Of a DNA stretch of 64,000 nt, positions 8,239 to 16,388 are shown piece by piece. The position numbers were made by a program, and so were the translations under genes. The notes under the pieces are model-generated. The model was given only the letters and a program-made list of their open reading frames with translations. It did not search any database and had not been told where the DNA came from. Source of the stretch: UBA4744 sp963718995 (GTDB lineage Bacteria > Actinomycetota > Acidimicrobiia > Spongiisociales > UBA4744); contig CAVRAP010000015.1 in assembly GCA_963718995.1 (NCBI GenBank), forward strand, positions 1 through 64,000. The letters are read 5' to 3'. Each line of letters begins with the position of its first letter. Positions within the stretch are counted from its first letter, which is position 1.

Positions 8239-9506
8239 ACATCCTCCTGCTCGGTGGCGGGGGACGCGAACATGCCATCGGGTGGAAACTGGCCCGAAGC
8301 GAACTTCTTACGAGCCTGACCTCCCTGCCCGGCAACCCCGGTCTGGCGGAGCTTGGAGCGGTCGTGGACGGGGTATCGCCGACCGACGTCGGCGCGGTAG
8401 CGGCTTTCGCCAATCAGCACGACGTCGACCTGGTCGTGGTTGGACCGGAAAGGCCCCTGGCTGCCGGGGTGGTCGATGCTCTGACCAGACAAGGAGTCAG
8501 AGCATTCGGGCCGTCAAGGGCTGCAGCCCGACTGGAGTCCTCGAAGTCCTTCGCCAAATCGATCATGGAGCGGGCGGGCGTCCCAACCGCCCGGGCCGAG
8601 ACCTTCACCGATCGCACCCCGGCCCTCGACTTTCTGGAGAGACAACCGGAACCTTTCGTGGTGAAGGCCGACGGTTTGGCAGCCGGCAAGGGGGTCATAG
8701 TCACCAGCGACCTTCAAGAAGCCCGGAGCTGGGTGGACCGCTGCTTCGCAGGCGCCTTCGGCGAGGCCGGGCAGACGATCGTGATCGAGGACTACCTGGA
8801 CGGGCCGGAAGTGAGTGTCTTCGCGATGTGTGATGGCACCGAAGCCGTGCCGCTGCAACCGGCGCGAGACTACAAGCGTCTGGGCAACAACGACCAGGGA
8901 CCCAACACCGGGGGCATGGGTTGCTACTCCCCGGTCGACGACCTCCCGGCTGGACTGGTCGACTGGACGGTCGATCACGTCATGAAACCCGTGTTGCAGC
9001 ACATGGAATCGGAGGGAAACCCGTACCAGGGCTTCCTCTACGCCGGCCTCGTCCTCACCGAACAGGGTCCCCAGGTGCTCGAGTTCAACTGCCGCCTGGG
9101 CGACCCCGAAACTCAGGCTGTTCTTCCACTACTCAACACCGACCTGCTCGAGGCGATCCTGGCTTGTCTCGATGGTGATGCAGGCAGCCTGGAACTCATC
9201 TGGTCGGACAACGCAGCCGTGGATGTAGTGCTGGCCGCGCCCGGTTACCCGGAACATCCGCGCCTGGGAGATCCGATCAGGGGAGTCGCAACGGCGGCGG
9301 CGATGGCGGGCATCACGCTCTTTCAGGCCGGCACCACCCGTCAGTTCGGAACCCTGAAGACCGGCGGGGGTCGGGTGATGAACGTGGTCGGGACGGCCGA
9401 TTCCCTCGCCGAAGCCCGCCGCCTCGCCTATACGGGTGCCGAAGCCATCCGATTTGACGGAAAGCAGTATCGATCAGACATCGCTGGACTAACGAAGGGC
9501 ATGTGA
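8235..9506 (+). CDS. purD: Phosphoribosylamine-glycine ligase (GARS)
   Basis: A 423-residue ATP-grasp enzyme that joins phosphoribosylamine and glycine (second step of de novo purine synthesis). It begins MNILLLGGGGREHAIGWKLA; the ATP-grasp core includes PFVVKADGLAAGKGV and DQGPNTGGMGCYSPV, and LEFNCRLGDPETQ carries metal ligands. Length is standard. ATGA overlap with purA and overlap with purE mark one translationally coupled unit. Confidence 0.97.
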   Translation: MNILLLGGGGREHAIGWKLARSELLTSLTSLPGNPGLAELGAVVDGVSPTDVGAVAAFANQHDVDLVVVGPERPLAAGVVDALTRQGVRAFGPSRAAARLESSKSFAKSIMERAGVPTARAETFTDRTPALDFLERQPEPFVVKADGLAAGKGVIVTSDLQEARSWVDRCFAGAFGEAGQTIVIEDYLDGPEVSVFAMCDGTEAVPLQPARDYKRLGNNDQGPNTGGMGCYSPVDDLPAGLVDWTVDHVMKPVLQHMESEGNPYQGFLYAGLVLTEQGPQVLEFNCRLGDPETQAVLPLLNTDLLEAILACLDGDAGSLELIWSDNAAVDVVLAAPGYPEHPRLGDPIRGVATAAAMAGITLFQAGTTRQFGTLKTGGGRVMNVVGTADSLAEARRLAYTGAEAIRFDGKQYRSDIAGLTKGM

Positions 9507-9973
9507 TGAGCAAGGTCGCCATTGTGATGGGATCTGCCAAGGATCAACCCAAGATGCAGGCAGCCGGCGACACCTTGGCCCGGTTCGGTGTCGGGCACGA
9601 AGTGCGGGTGCTCTCGGCGCACAAGACACCGGATGCCGCTTTTGCCTTTGCAGCCACCGCGGCCGACCAGGGATTCTCGGTCATCATCGCCGGCGCAGGA
9701 AAAGCCGCCCACCTCGCCGGGGTCATGGCCGCCAAATCACTCCTGCCGGTCATCGGCGTGCCCCTCAGCGCCTCTCTCCAAGGCCTGGATGCTCTGCTGG
9801 CCACCGTCCAAATGCCCACCGGCATCCCGGTGGCGACCGTTGCCGTGGACGGATCGGCCAACGCAGCGCTTCTGGCCATCGCCATCCTGGCTCTGCAGGA
9901 CGAGAGCCTTGCCAAGCGCTTGGCCGAGTACCGGGCCGAGCTGGCCGAACAGACGCAGGGCTTCAGTAGCTAG
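9503..9973 (+). CDS. purE: AIR mutase/carboxylase PurE
   Basis: A 156-residue PurE. Seen: VAIVMGSAKDQPKM, the SAHKTPD loop and AGAGKAAHLAGVMAA. It interconverts N5-CAIR (or AIR plus CO2) and CAIR. The start may be GTG 9503 or ATG 9506, both overlapping the purD stop. The loop reads SAHKT where class I bacterial enzymes have SAHRT, and no purK is present in the window. The last two sense codons and the stop (AGT AGC TAG) are already part of heptad array R2, so the repeat reaches into the gene's 3' end. Confidence 0.93.
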   Translation: MMSKVAIVMGSAKDQPKMQAAGDTLARFGVGHEVRVLSAHKTPDAAFAFAATAADQGFSVIIAGAGKAAHLAGVMAAKSLLPVIGVPLSASLQGLDALLATVQMPTGIPVATVAVDGSANAALLAIAILALQDESLAKRLAEYRAELAEQTQGFSS

Positions 9974-10043
9974 TAGCCAGTAGCCAGTAGCCAGTGAAAG
10001 CACGCCACTCACTCTGGGAACTGGAAACTGGGAACTGGTAACT
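9964..10043. repeat. Heptad-repeat array R2 (inverted arms)
   Basis: Left arm 9964-9995 repeats CAGTAGC/CAGTAGC-type units (core CCAGTAG, 7-nt period). Right arm about 10014-10043 repeats ACTGGGA, ACTGGAA, ACTGGGA, ACTGGTA. The arms are complementary at the ACTGG core and could form a long imperfect hairpin between purE and purB. It begins inside the last codons of purE and ends 7 bp before the purB start, leaving no obvious Shine-Dalgarno for purB. Confidence 0.75.
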
Positions 10044-10050
10044 TCCTCCC

Positions 10051-11346
10051 ATGATCCCTCGTTACACGCTTCCGGACATGGCGGCCGTCTGGTCCGAAGA
10101 ACGCAAGCTGGCGGTCTGGCAAGAAGTCGAAGCTCTGGTCGTTGAGGGGTGGAGTGAACTCGGGGTTGCGCCCCCGGAAGCGGCCGCCGCGGTCCGGCGC
10201 GCCGACCCGGTCGATCCCGCCGCCTGGAAAGCGCGCGAAGAGATAACCAACCATGACCTGGCGGCATTCGTGGATCTGCTCGCCGAGAACACGGCCACGG
10301 GCGGCGAATGGGTCCACTACGGGCTCACCTCGTCCGATGTCCTCGATACTGCGCAGGGGGTGCTGCTCAATGAAGCGGCCGGATTGTTGCTCGGCGGAAC
10401 CGAAAGACTCTTCGAAGTAGTCAAAGGGAGAGCATTGGAGCATCGCGCCACGGCCATGCTGGGACGTACCCATGGGATCTGGGCGGAGCCGACCACCTTC
10501 GGCTTGAAGCTCGCCACGTGGGCCTTTGAGCTGGCCCGGGACCACGAACGACTCACCCGGGCCCGCCGGGCCGTAGCCGTTGGCAAGATCAGTGGCGCGG
10601 TGGGGACCTACGCTCACACACCACCCCGCCTCGAGCGCTACGTCTGTGAGCACCTCGGACTGGGCATCGAACCGGCGTCCTCACAGGTGACCCACCGCGA
10701 TCGGCACGCGGAGTTCCTGCAGGCCGTTGCGTTGACGGGTGCTTCGATCGAGCGATTTGCCACCGAGATCCGCCACCTGCAGCGGTCGGAGGTGCGGGAA
10801 GCTCGCGAAGCGTTCAGACCCGGCCAGAAGGGATCGTCGGCCATGCCGCACAAGCGCAATCCGATCCTCTCGGAACGAATGACCGGAATGGCACGACTCC
10901 TCCGGGGCTACGCGCAGGTGGGGCTCGAGAACGTTGCTCTTTGGCACGAGCGCGACATCAGCCATTCCTCGGCCGAGCGAGTGATCATCCCGGACGCCTG
11001 TCATGTCCTGCACTACATGCTGGTGAAGTTCGCGAGATTGATCGAACATCTCGAGGTCGACCACGACCGCATGCTGGCCAATCTCGAAGGCACCCGCGGC
11101 CTGGTCTTCAGTCAGGCTGTGCTTCTGGCCCTCGTTGAGGACGGATCGAGCCGCGATGACGCCTACCGGATCGTGCAGCGCAATGCCCTGGCGTCGTGGG
11201 ACGGTGGTGGGCATCTCCTCGATCTCTTGAAGAAAGATCCGGCGGTCGATCTGACATCGGAACGGCTCAGGTCCTGCTTCTCGATCGATAGATCCCTCGC
11301 CAACTCAGCGATCGTGTTCGAAAGACTCGAAACCCTCGAGATCTGA
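10051..11346 (+). CDS. purB: Adenylosuccinate lyase
   Basis: A 431-residue fumarase/aspartase superfamily lyase. It cleaves SAICAR and adenylosuccinate, two steps of purine synthesis. The signature loop is seen as GSSAMPHKRNPILSE; GRTHGIWAEPTTFGLKL and HYGLTSSDVLDTA are further family landmarks. It starts MIPRYTLPDM, as in relatives. Only the R2 repeat array separates it from purE, so it is probably the last gene of the purA-D-E-B unit. Confidence 0.97.
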   Translation: MIPRYTLPDMAAVWSEERKLAVWQEVEALVVEGWSELGVAPPEAAAAVRRADPVDPAAWKAREEITNHDLAAFVDLLAENTATGGEWVHYGLTSSDVLDTAQGVLLNEAAGLLLGGTERLFEVVKGRALEHRATAMLGRTHGIWAEPTTFGLKLATWAFELARDHERLTRARRAVAVGKISGAVGTYAHTPPRLERYVCEHLGLGIEPASSQVTHRDRHAEFLQAVALTGASIERFATEIRHLQRSEVREAREAFRPGQKGSSAMPHKRNPILSERMTGMARLLRGYAQVGLENVALWHERDISHSSAERVIIPDACHVLHYMLVKFARLIEHLEVDHDRMLANLEGTRGLVFSQAVLLALVEDGSSRDDAYRIVQRNALASWDGGGHLLDLLKKDPAVDLTSERLRSCFSIDRSLANSAIVFERLETLEI

Positions 11347-11354
11347 GCGGGCTT

Positions 11355-11864
11355 CTAGGTCCGGCGAGCCTGCTTCCGCCGACGGTCCACCTCGGCTTGA
11401 TCGAACGTCAACGATGTGGCCGGCACCGCCATCAGGACGACCACCAGTCCGGATACCAACCCGACCATGATGCCCACCATCGCGTTCTCCGCGGGCGGGT
11501 CGGCCACCCGACCACTGATACCGAGCGGGATCATGACTATGGCGAACGCAGCAAACACCCCGAGCGCGCCTTCGCGAAATCCTTGCCGCCTCAGGGCCAC
11601 ACCGAGCAGGGTGGTGATCGACACCAGCGCGAACAACAGCATGACGCTGCCAGAGATTGTCGACATCACGCCCATGTCGCGAAGGCCACGCGGAATGCCG
11701 AGTTGAACAGCTGCAATCCTCGTGGACTCATCGATGCGGGTTGGATCAAGCCCGTCGATGAAGAGCTGCAGGCCTGCCAGTGCAAACGCGATCGACAGTG
11801 ATCCTCCCAGGAAGACCGCAGTGGCCGTGGTCCCAAACCGACGAAGCCAGGCGCCCATCAGCAC
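11355..11864 (-). CDS. Small membrane protein, unknown function
   Basis: A 169-residue protein with about four predicted membrane segments (residues about 12-32, 67-88, 100-116, 127-148) and a basic C-terminal tail (RRRKQARRT). I do not recognise a family. It lies 36 bp downstream of the oligopeptide transporter ATPase gene on the same strand and could be the last gene of that transcript. It converges with purB. ATG at 11864 or 11858 could start it. Confidence 0.7.
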   Translation of the reverse strand: MLMGAWLRRFGTTATAVFLGGSLSIAFALAGLQLFIDGLDPTRIDESTRIAAVQLGIPRGLRDMGVMSTISGSVMLLFALVSITTLLGVALRRQGFREGALGVFAAFAIVMIPLGISGRVADPPAENAMVGIMVGLVSGLVVVLMAVPATSLTFDQAEVDRRRKQARRT

Positions 11865-11900
11865 AAGCTACCAGCGACCAACCATCCGCCTGACTCTAGA

Positions 11901-12947
11901 TCAGACTGCCCCGGGCCGTTCGGGATCGAGGTCCTGATGGGTGCCCGTTCGCAGATGACACGATGCCAGGTGCCCTTCGTCGCCTTCGACCTGGAGCAGG
12001 TCGGGTTCCATCCCGTCGCAAATGCCTGCCTGGGCAATCTGACAGCGGGGATGAAAACTGCATCCGGGCGGGGGATCGATTGGATTGGGGATCTCACCCG
12101 CAGGAAGAGGTTCGAAACGACGATGGGTCGGATCGGGGACCGGGACCGCCTTGAGTAGGGCCCTGGTGTAGGGATGACGGGGATTCTCGTACACCTGCTT
12201 GAGGGTGCCCACTTCGACAATGCGACCCAAATACATGATGGCGATGCGATCGCACACGTACTTCGCCGTAGCCAGGTCGTGGGTAATGAACAGGTAGGTG
12301 AGGTCGAAATCCTCTTTGATCTTCATCATTAGATCGAGCAGGAGGGCCCGGACCGATACGTCGGCCATCGCGATCGGCTCGTCGGCCACGATGAGATCGG
12401 GGCGAGTAATGAGTCCCCGAGCAAAGACAATCCGTTGACGCTGTCCACCGCTGATCTGGTGCGGGTACTTGTCGTAAAAGAACTCAGGTGGGGTCATACC
12501 CACCTCTCCCAATATCTCGAGTACGCGTTCGCGTCGCAATTCCGCGGTCAGTTCAGGCAAATGAATCTGGGCAGGATGCTCCAGGGCCTGACCGATGGTC
12601 ATGCGCGGGTTGAGCGAAGCCAGCGGATCCTGGTAGACAACCTGCATTTTGCGGCGGGTCTTGCGAAGCTCCTCTCTGCTCAAGGTACCCAGGTCGATCC
12701 CGTCGATTTCGACCGTTCCCTCGGTCGGCTCAAGCAGTCGGAGCACGAGCTTTCCGACGGTAGATTTTCCCGATCCGCTCTCCCCGGCAAGACCGAAAAC
12801 CTCGCCACGCCGAATATCGAAGCTGATGCCGTCAACGGCGCGAACATTCTGAACGTGACCTCGCGACAGCAAGTTGGCAATGAAACCTCGCTGCACGGGG
12901 AACCACTTCTTGACGTTTTGGATACGGACCAGAACCTGCTCGCTCAT
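11901..12947 (-). CDS. oppF: Oligopeptide ABC transporter ATPase (OppF-type)
   Basis: A 348-residue ATP-binding subunit of a peptide-family importer. Walker A is GESGSGKSTVGKL, the signature ISGGQRQRIVFA, Walker B LIVADEPIAMAD, and the C-terminal extension has the Cys cluster typical of OppD/OppF (PGCSFHPRCQIAQAGIC). ATG 12947 is chosen because it overlaps the OppD stop as ATGA; the open frame upstream lacks homology. Last subunit gene of the five-gene opp operon. Confidence 0.93.
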   Translation of the reverse strand: MSEQVLVRIQNVKKWFPVQRGFIANLLSRGHVQNVRAVDGISFDIRRGEVFGLAGESGSGKSTVGKLVLRLLEPTEGTVEIDGIDLGTLSREELRKTRRKMQVVYQDPLASLNPRMTIGQALEHPAQIHLPELTAELRRERVLEILGEVGMTPPEFFYDKYPHQISGGQRQRIVFARGLITRPDLIVADEPIAMADVSVRALLLDLMMKIKEDFDLTYLFITHDLATAKYVCDRIAIMYLGRIVEVGTLKQVYENPRHPYTRALLKAVPVPDPTHRRFEPLPAGEIPNPIDPPPGCSFHPRCQIAQAGICDGMEPDLLQVEGDEGHLASCHLRTGTHQDLDPERPGAV

Positions 12948-13939
12948 TGGCCGGCACTCCCGAGTGAAGGTTGCTCCTGGTACAACCAGCATGCGGCAAA
13001 GTGATCGCCACTCACGGGCTCGAAATCTGGTTCAACCTTTGGACAGATATCCATCACTGCCGGACAGCGAGGGTGAAAAGAACAACCGGATGGCGGGTGT
13101 AGCAAGTTGGGAGGCGATCCCTCCATCTTGTAGAGTTCTGCCCCATCCAGGTCGATGTTTGGCACCGACCGGAGAAGCCCCTTTGTGTATGGGTGTTGGG
13201 GGTCGGCAAACACCTCAAAAACGTCTCCCAGTTCGACCAATCGGCCCGCATACATCACCGCTACCCGATCGGCCACTTCGGCAACGACTCCAATGTTGTG
13301 GGTGATCAGCAGGATGGTGAGCTCGAATTCATCGCGCAACTCCCGGAGAAGGTCGAGAAACTTGGCCTCGACGATGACGTCCAGCGAGGTCGTGGGTTCA
13401 TCGGCAATAACCAGGCCGGCCCGCAAGGCGAGTGCAAGTGAGATCATGACCCGCTGGCGCATCCCCCCCGACAATTGATGGGGATAGTCATCGAGACGCT
13501 CGTGCCTGATGCCCAGCTTCTCGACCAGGGTGGCGGCACGTTCTCGAGCCGCAGTATTGGACACCTTGGGTTCGTGTGTCTGAATGGTCTCCGTCAGGTG
13601 TTCGATCACTCTTTGGACCGGGTTCAGCGAAGTCATCGGGTCTTGGAATACCATGCCAATCCGGCCTCCGCGAACGTCCCGCATCTCCTTCTCGGATATT
13701 TTCATGAGGTCACGTCCCTCGAACCACAACTCTCCGCCGGCCAGTTGCCCCGGAAGAGTGATCAACCTCATGATCGCCTTGCCGAGGGTCGATTTGCCGC
13801 AACCGGATTCACCGACCAGACCGAGGATTTCGCCCTTGCGGACATCGAGCGACACATGGTCGACGGCCCTAACCGCACCAACCCTGGTGTTGTAGTCCAC
13901 ACTCAGGTCACGAATCGAATAGAGAATGTCGTCCATCAT
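12944..13939 (-). CDS. oppD: Oligopeptide ABC transporter ATPase (OppD-type)
   Basis: A 331-residue ATPase. Walker A GESGCGKSTLGKA, signature LSGGMRQRVMISLAL, Walker B VIADEPTTSLD, H-loop LLITHNIGVV, and the oligopeptide-transporter C-terminal Cys motif PSGCSFHPRCPAVMDIC. It pairs with OppF to power import through OppB/OppC. The start codon overlaps the OppC stop (ATGA). Confidence 0.94.
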   Translation of the reverse strand: MMDDILYSIRDLSVDYNTRVGAVRAVDHVSLDVRKGEILGLVGESGCGKSTLGKAIMRLITLPGQLAGGELWFEGRDLMKISEKEMRDVRGGRIGMVFQDPMTSLNPVQRVIEHLTETIQTHEPKVSNTAARERAATLVEKLGIRHERLDDYPHQLSGGMRQRVMISLALALRAGLVIADEPTTSLDVIVEAKFLDLLRELRDEFELTILLITHNIGVVAEVADRVAVMYAGRLVELGDVFEVFADPQHPYTKGLLRSVPNIDLDGAELYKMEGSPPNLLHPPSGCSFHPRCPAVMDICPKVEPDFEPVSGDHFAACWLYQEQPSLGSAGQ

Positions 13940-15210
13940 CGTTCTCGCAGCTTGGGGTTGAAGATCTCCATGAGCCCTTCACCCATCATGGTGAAGGCAA
14001 GCACAATCAGCATGATCGCAACGCCCGGGAAGGTGATCAGCCACCATGCAGCCTGGATGAACTCCTGGCCCCGCGCCACATCGATGCCCCAGTCTGCGGT
14101 ATTGGGTGGCAACCCCAGACCCAGGAAGGCCAGACCTGCACCGGTGAGGATGGCGTCGGCCACGTTCACCGAGAAAATGATCGCCACAGAGGGGATCACG
14201 TTCGGGTAGATGTAGCGGCGCAGAACCTCCCGGCCCCGGGCACCGAGCGATCGGGCTGCCTCGACGTACAGCTCTTCCTTGACCGAAAGGGTCTGCCCGC
14301 GGACGATCCGGTAGTACGTCGGGACGTACAGAACAGCGATGGCCACGATGACGTTGAAGACGCTCGGACCGAGGACCGCCGTGATCGCAATGGCGAGAAT
14401 CAAGCCCGGGAACGCATACAGACTGTCCATCACCACGGTGAGCAGACGATCGATCTTTCCTCCCGTGTAGCCGGCGAACAGGCCGAGGGGCACCCCGATC
14501 AGAAGAGCAAAGATCGAGGCGCTGAAGCCGATGATCAGGGCTATGCGCGTTCCCCAGATGAGGCGGCTCAAAACGTCCTGCCCGATCTGGTTTGTGCCGA
14601 GGAGAAATCCGCCCTGGGAGGCAGCTTCGCCCGTAACCGTGTTACCGGATTCGAGGGTCGGGAACTGATCCTTCATTGCCTCGTATTCCGAAGACTGCAG
14701 AACGGCAGCCAGCACCTCGCCGTCCGCCACCGCCTGAAGGGTCTCGTCCTGAGTATCGAACCGGACGATGTTGGGCCGCAGGCGCAGTCCACCCTCCTCA
14801 GACCGCAGGCGATCGTCGATGAGTGCCGCTTGCTGGCGGAGGGCCTCGGCGGTCGGGACTCCCCGTACCACCCCGATGGGCGGTCGGCCGCTCTCCTGGG
14901 ACAGGTCCTCCACATCCACGATGCCCGATCCGGCGAGCGAGATCAGAATCGTAACGTCGGGGTTGGCGCCCGGCGCCAGAAAACGGGGTCCGACCCGCTC
15001 ATCCGCGCCATACGGCGCGAAGACCCCGGGAAACAAACCGAGGATGATAAAGATCAGCACCATCACGCTCGAAATGGAAACGAACCACCAGTCCGCCCCG
15101 TACCAGCGGCGCGCCCTCAGGATCCGCCGGACAAAGCCGACCTTCTCGAGGGCGTACTGCCAGTCATCTTCGGGATTGAACTCGGCTCCAGGCTTCTCGG
15201 TCAGCGCCAT
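13936..15210 (-). CDS. oppC: Oligopeptide ABC permease (OppC-type) with extra domain
   Basis: A 424-residue permease, roughly 120 residues longer than typical OppC/DppC proteins. The start is ATG 15210 (MALTEKPGAEF); upstream open frame has no homology. The first membrane helix is at about 43-65. Normally a short loop then leads to the LGTDQLGRDVLSR motif; here residues about 83-200 intervene before LLGTNQIGQDVLSRLI. The insert includes QAVADGEVLAAVLQSS, which resembles the end of a type-2 periplasmic binding fold (inference). The rest is a normal BPD transport domain with the EAA loop EAARSLGARGREVLRRYIYP. Confidence 0.9.
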   Translation of the reverse strand: MALTEKPGAEFNPEDDWQYALEKVGFVRRILRARRWYGADWWFVSISSVMVLIFIILGLFPGVFAPYGADERVGPRFLAPGANPDVTILISLAGSGIVDVEDLSQESGRPPIGVVRGVPTAEALRQQAALIDDRLRSEEGGLRLRPNIVRFDTQDETLQAVADGEVLAAVLQSSEYEAMKDQFPTLESGNTVTGEAASQGGFLLGTNQIGQDVLSRLIWGTRIALIIGFSASIFALLIGVPLGLFAGYTGGKIDRLLTVVMDSLYAFPGLILAIAITAVLGPSVFNVIVAIAVLYVPTYYRIVRGQTLSVKEELYVEAARSLGARGREVLRRYIYPNVIPSVAIIFSVNVADAILTGAGLAFLGLGLPPNTADWGIDVARGQEFIQAAWWLITFPGVAIMLIVLAFTMMGEGLMEIFNPKLRER

Positions 15211-15224
15211 GCGGTGCTCATCTC

Positions 15225-16322
15225 TCAATACCTCACTCTTGGATCGACCAGCGAGTAGATGATGTCGACCGCCAGGCTGATCAACGCCACGAACATCGCG
15301 AACATCGTCACCACACTCTGAACTGCGGTGTAGTCCCTGGCCGAGATCCGCTGAACAAGATACTGACCCATACCGGGCCACGAGAACACCGTCTCGGTGA
15401 GAACGGCGCCGGCGAGCAAGATGGCGACCTGAAGTCCGATCAGCGTGATGACCGGGATCATGGCGTTCCTCAGCGCGTGGCGGTACACAACAACTCGTTC
15501 GCGTATGCCACGGGCCCGGGCGGCCGCGATGTAATCCATCTGGAGGGTTTCGATGACGTTTATGCGGGTCAGACGCACAAAGACGCCGGACAAGATCAAA
15601 CCCAGCGTCGCTACAGGAAGGACCAGGTGCCACAGCGAACTCCCCAGGGCCTCCCAGTTACCTGAAATGAGTGCGTCAACGGGCAGGATGTTGGTTGTTC
15701 TATCGAGCGTGGTCCCGACGACGGCGTCGATACGACCAGAGATAGGAAACCAGCCAAGCCTCACCCCAAACAGCAACTGAAACATCAACCCCAACCAGAA
15801 AATAGGAATCGAATAGATCACGACCGAGTACAGCCGCAGTGAGTAATCCAACGAGCGTTTTCGATGGGCTGCAGCTAGGGAGCCGCCCAGAATGCCCAGG
15901 CCGAGCGCAACCATGGTGGCGGGAATCACCAGCTCCAGAGTGGCCGGGAAGCGCTCACTCATCTCATCGATGATCGGTCGCCGACCTCCGGTCAGTGCGT
16001 TGCCAAAATCGAGCTGTGCCATATCACCGAGGAACCGGCCATATTGCACCAGCATGGGATCGTCGAGGCCAAGCTGATTGCGCATACGTGCGACGGTCTC
16101 GGGACTCCCTTTGGGACCCAATGCCGACCTGACCGGATCGCCCGGGATGATGCGCATGACGAAAAACACCAGCGTGGCCAAAATGAAGATCATCGGAAGG
16201 GTGAGGGCGATCCGGGTAACGATGTAGCGCCGCAGACCGGACGAGCCGCGCACGAAGATATAGATGAGACCGGCCAGCGCCGGGATCCCGATGATCAGGA
16301 CTATGAGCGTAAGAGGCGACAC
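15225..16322 (-). CDS. oppB: Oligopeptide ABC permease (OppB-type)
   Basis: A 365-residue permease. An extra N-terminal membrane helix (about 4-24) precedes the usual OppB start region RYIVTRIALTLPMIFILATLVF with the MRIIPGDPVR motif. Then come the five remaining helices and the EAA loop (AAARARGIRERVVVYRHAL). The start is GTG 16322. It follows a strong hairpin, which separates it from the binding-protein gene. Confidence 0.93.
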   Translation of the reverse strand: MSPLTLIVLIIGIPALAGLIYIFVRGSSGLRRYIVTRIALTLPMIFILATLVFFVMRIIPGDPVRSALGPKGSPETVARMRNQLGLDDPMLVQYGRFLGDMAQLDFGNALTGGRRPIIDEMSERFPATLELVIPATMVALGLGILGGSLAAAHRKRSLDYSLRLYSVVIYSIPIFWLGLMFQLLFGVRLGWFPISGRIDAVVGTTLDRTTNILPVDALISGNWEALGSSLWHLVLPVATLGLILSGVFVRLTRINVIETLQMDYIAAARARGIRERVVVYRHALRNAMIPVITLIGLQVAILLAGAVLTETVFSWPGMGQYLVQRISARDYTAVQSVVTMFAMFVALISLAVDIIYSLVDPRVRY

Positions 16323-16348
16323 GTCCCGAGCAGGGTAGCGAAAAGGGA

Positions 16349-16366
16349 GCGGGCCCGATGGCCCGC
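16349..16366 (-). terminator. Intra-operon hairpin (attenuator) between SBP and oppB
   Basis: On the minus strand a perfect 7-bp stem GCGGGCC/GGCCCGC with a 4-nt loop is followed by TCCCTTTT. It lies 22 bp after the binding-protein stop and 26 bp before oppB. Such partial terminators commonly let a substrate-binding protein be made in excess of its permease; that use here is inferred. Confidence 0.7.
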
Positions 16367-16388
16367 CCCCTTCTGATCGGCTCTTTGG

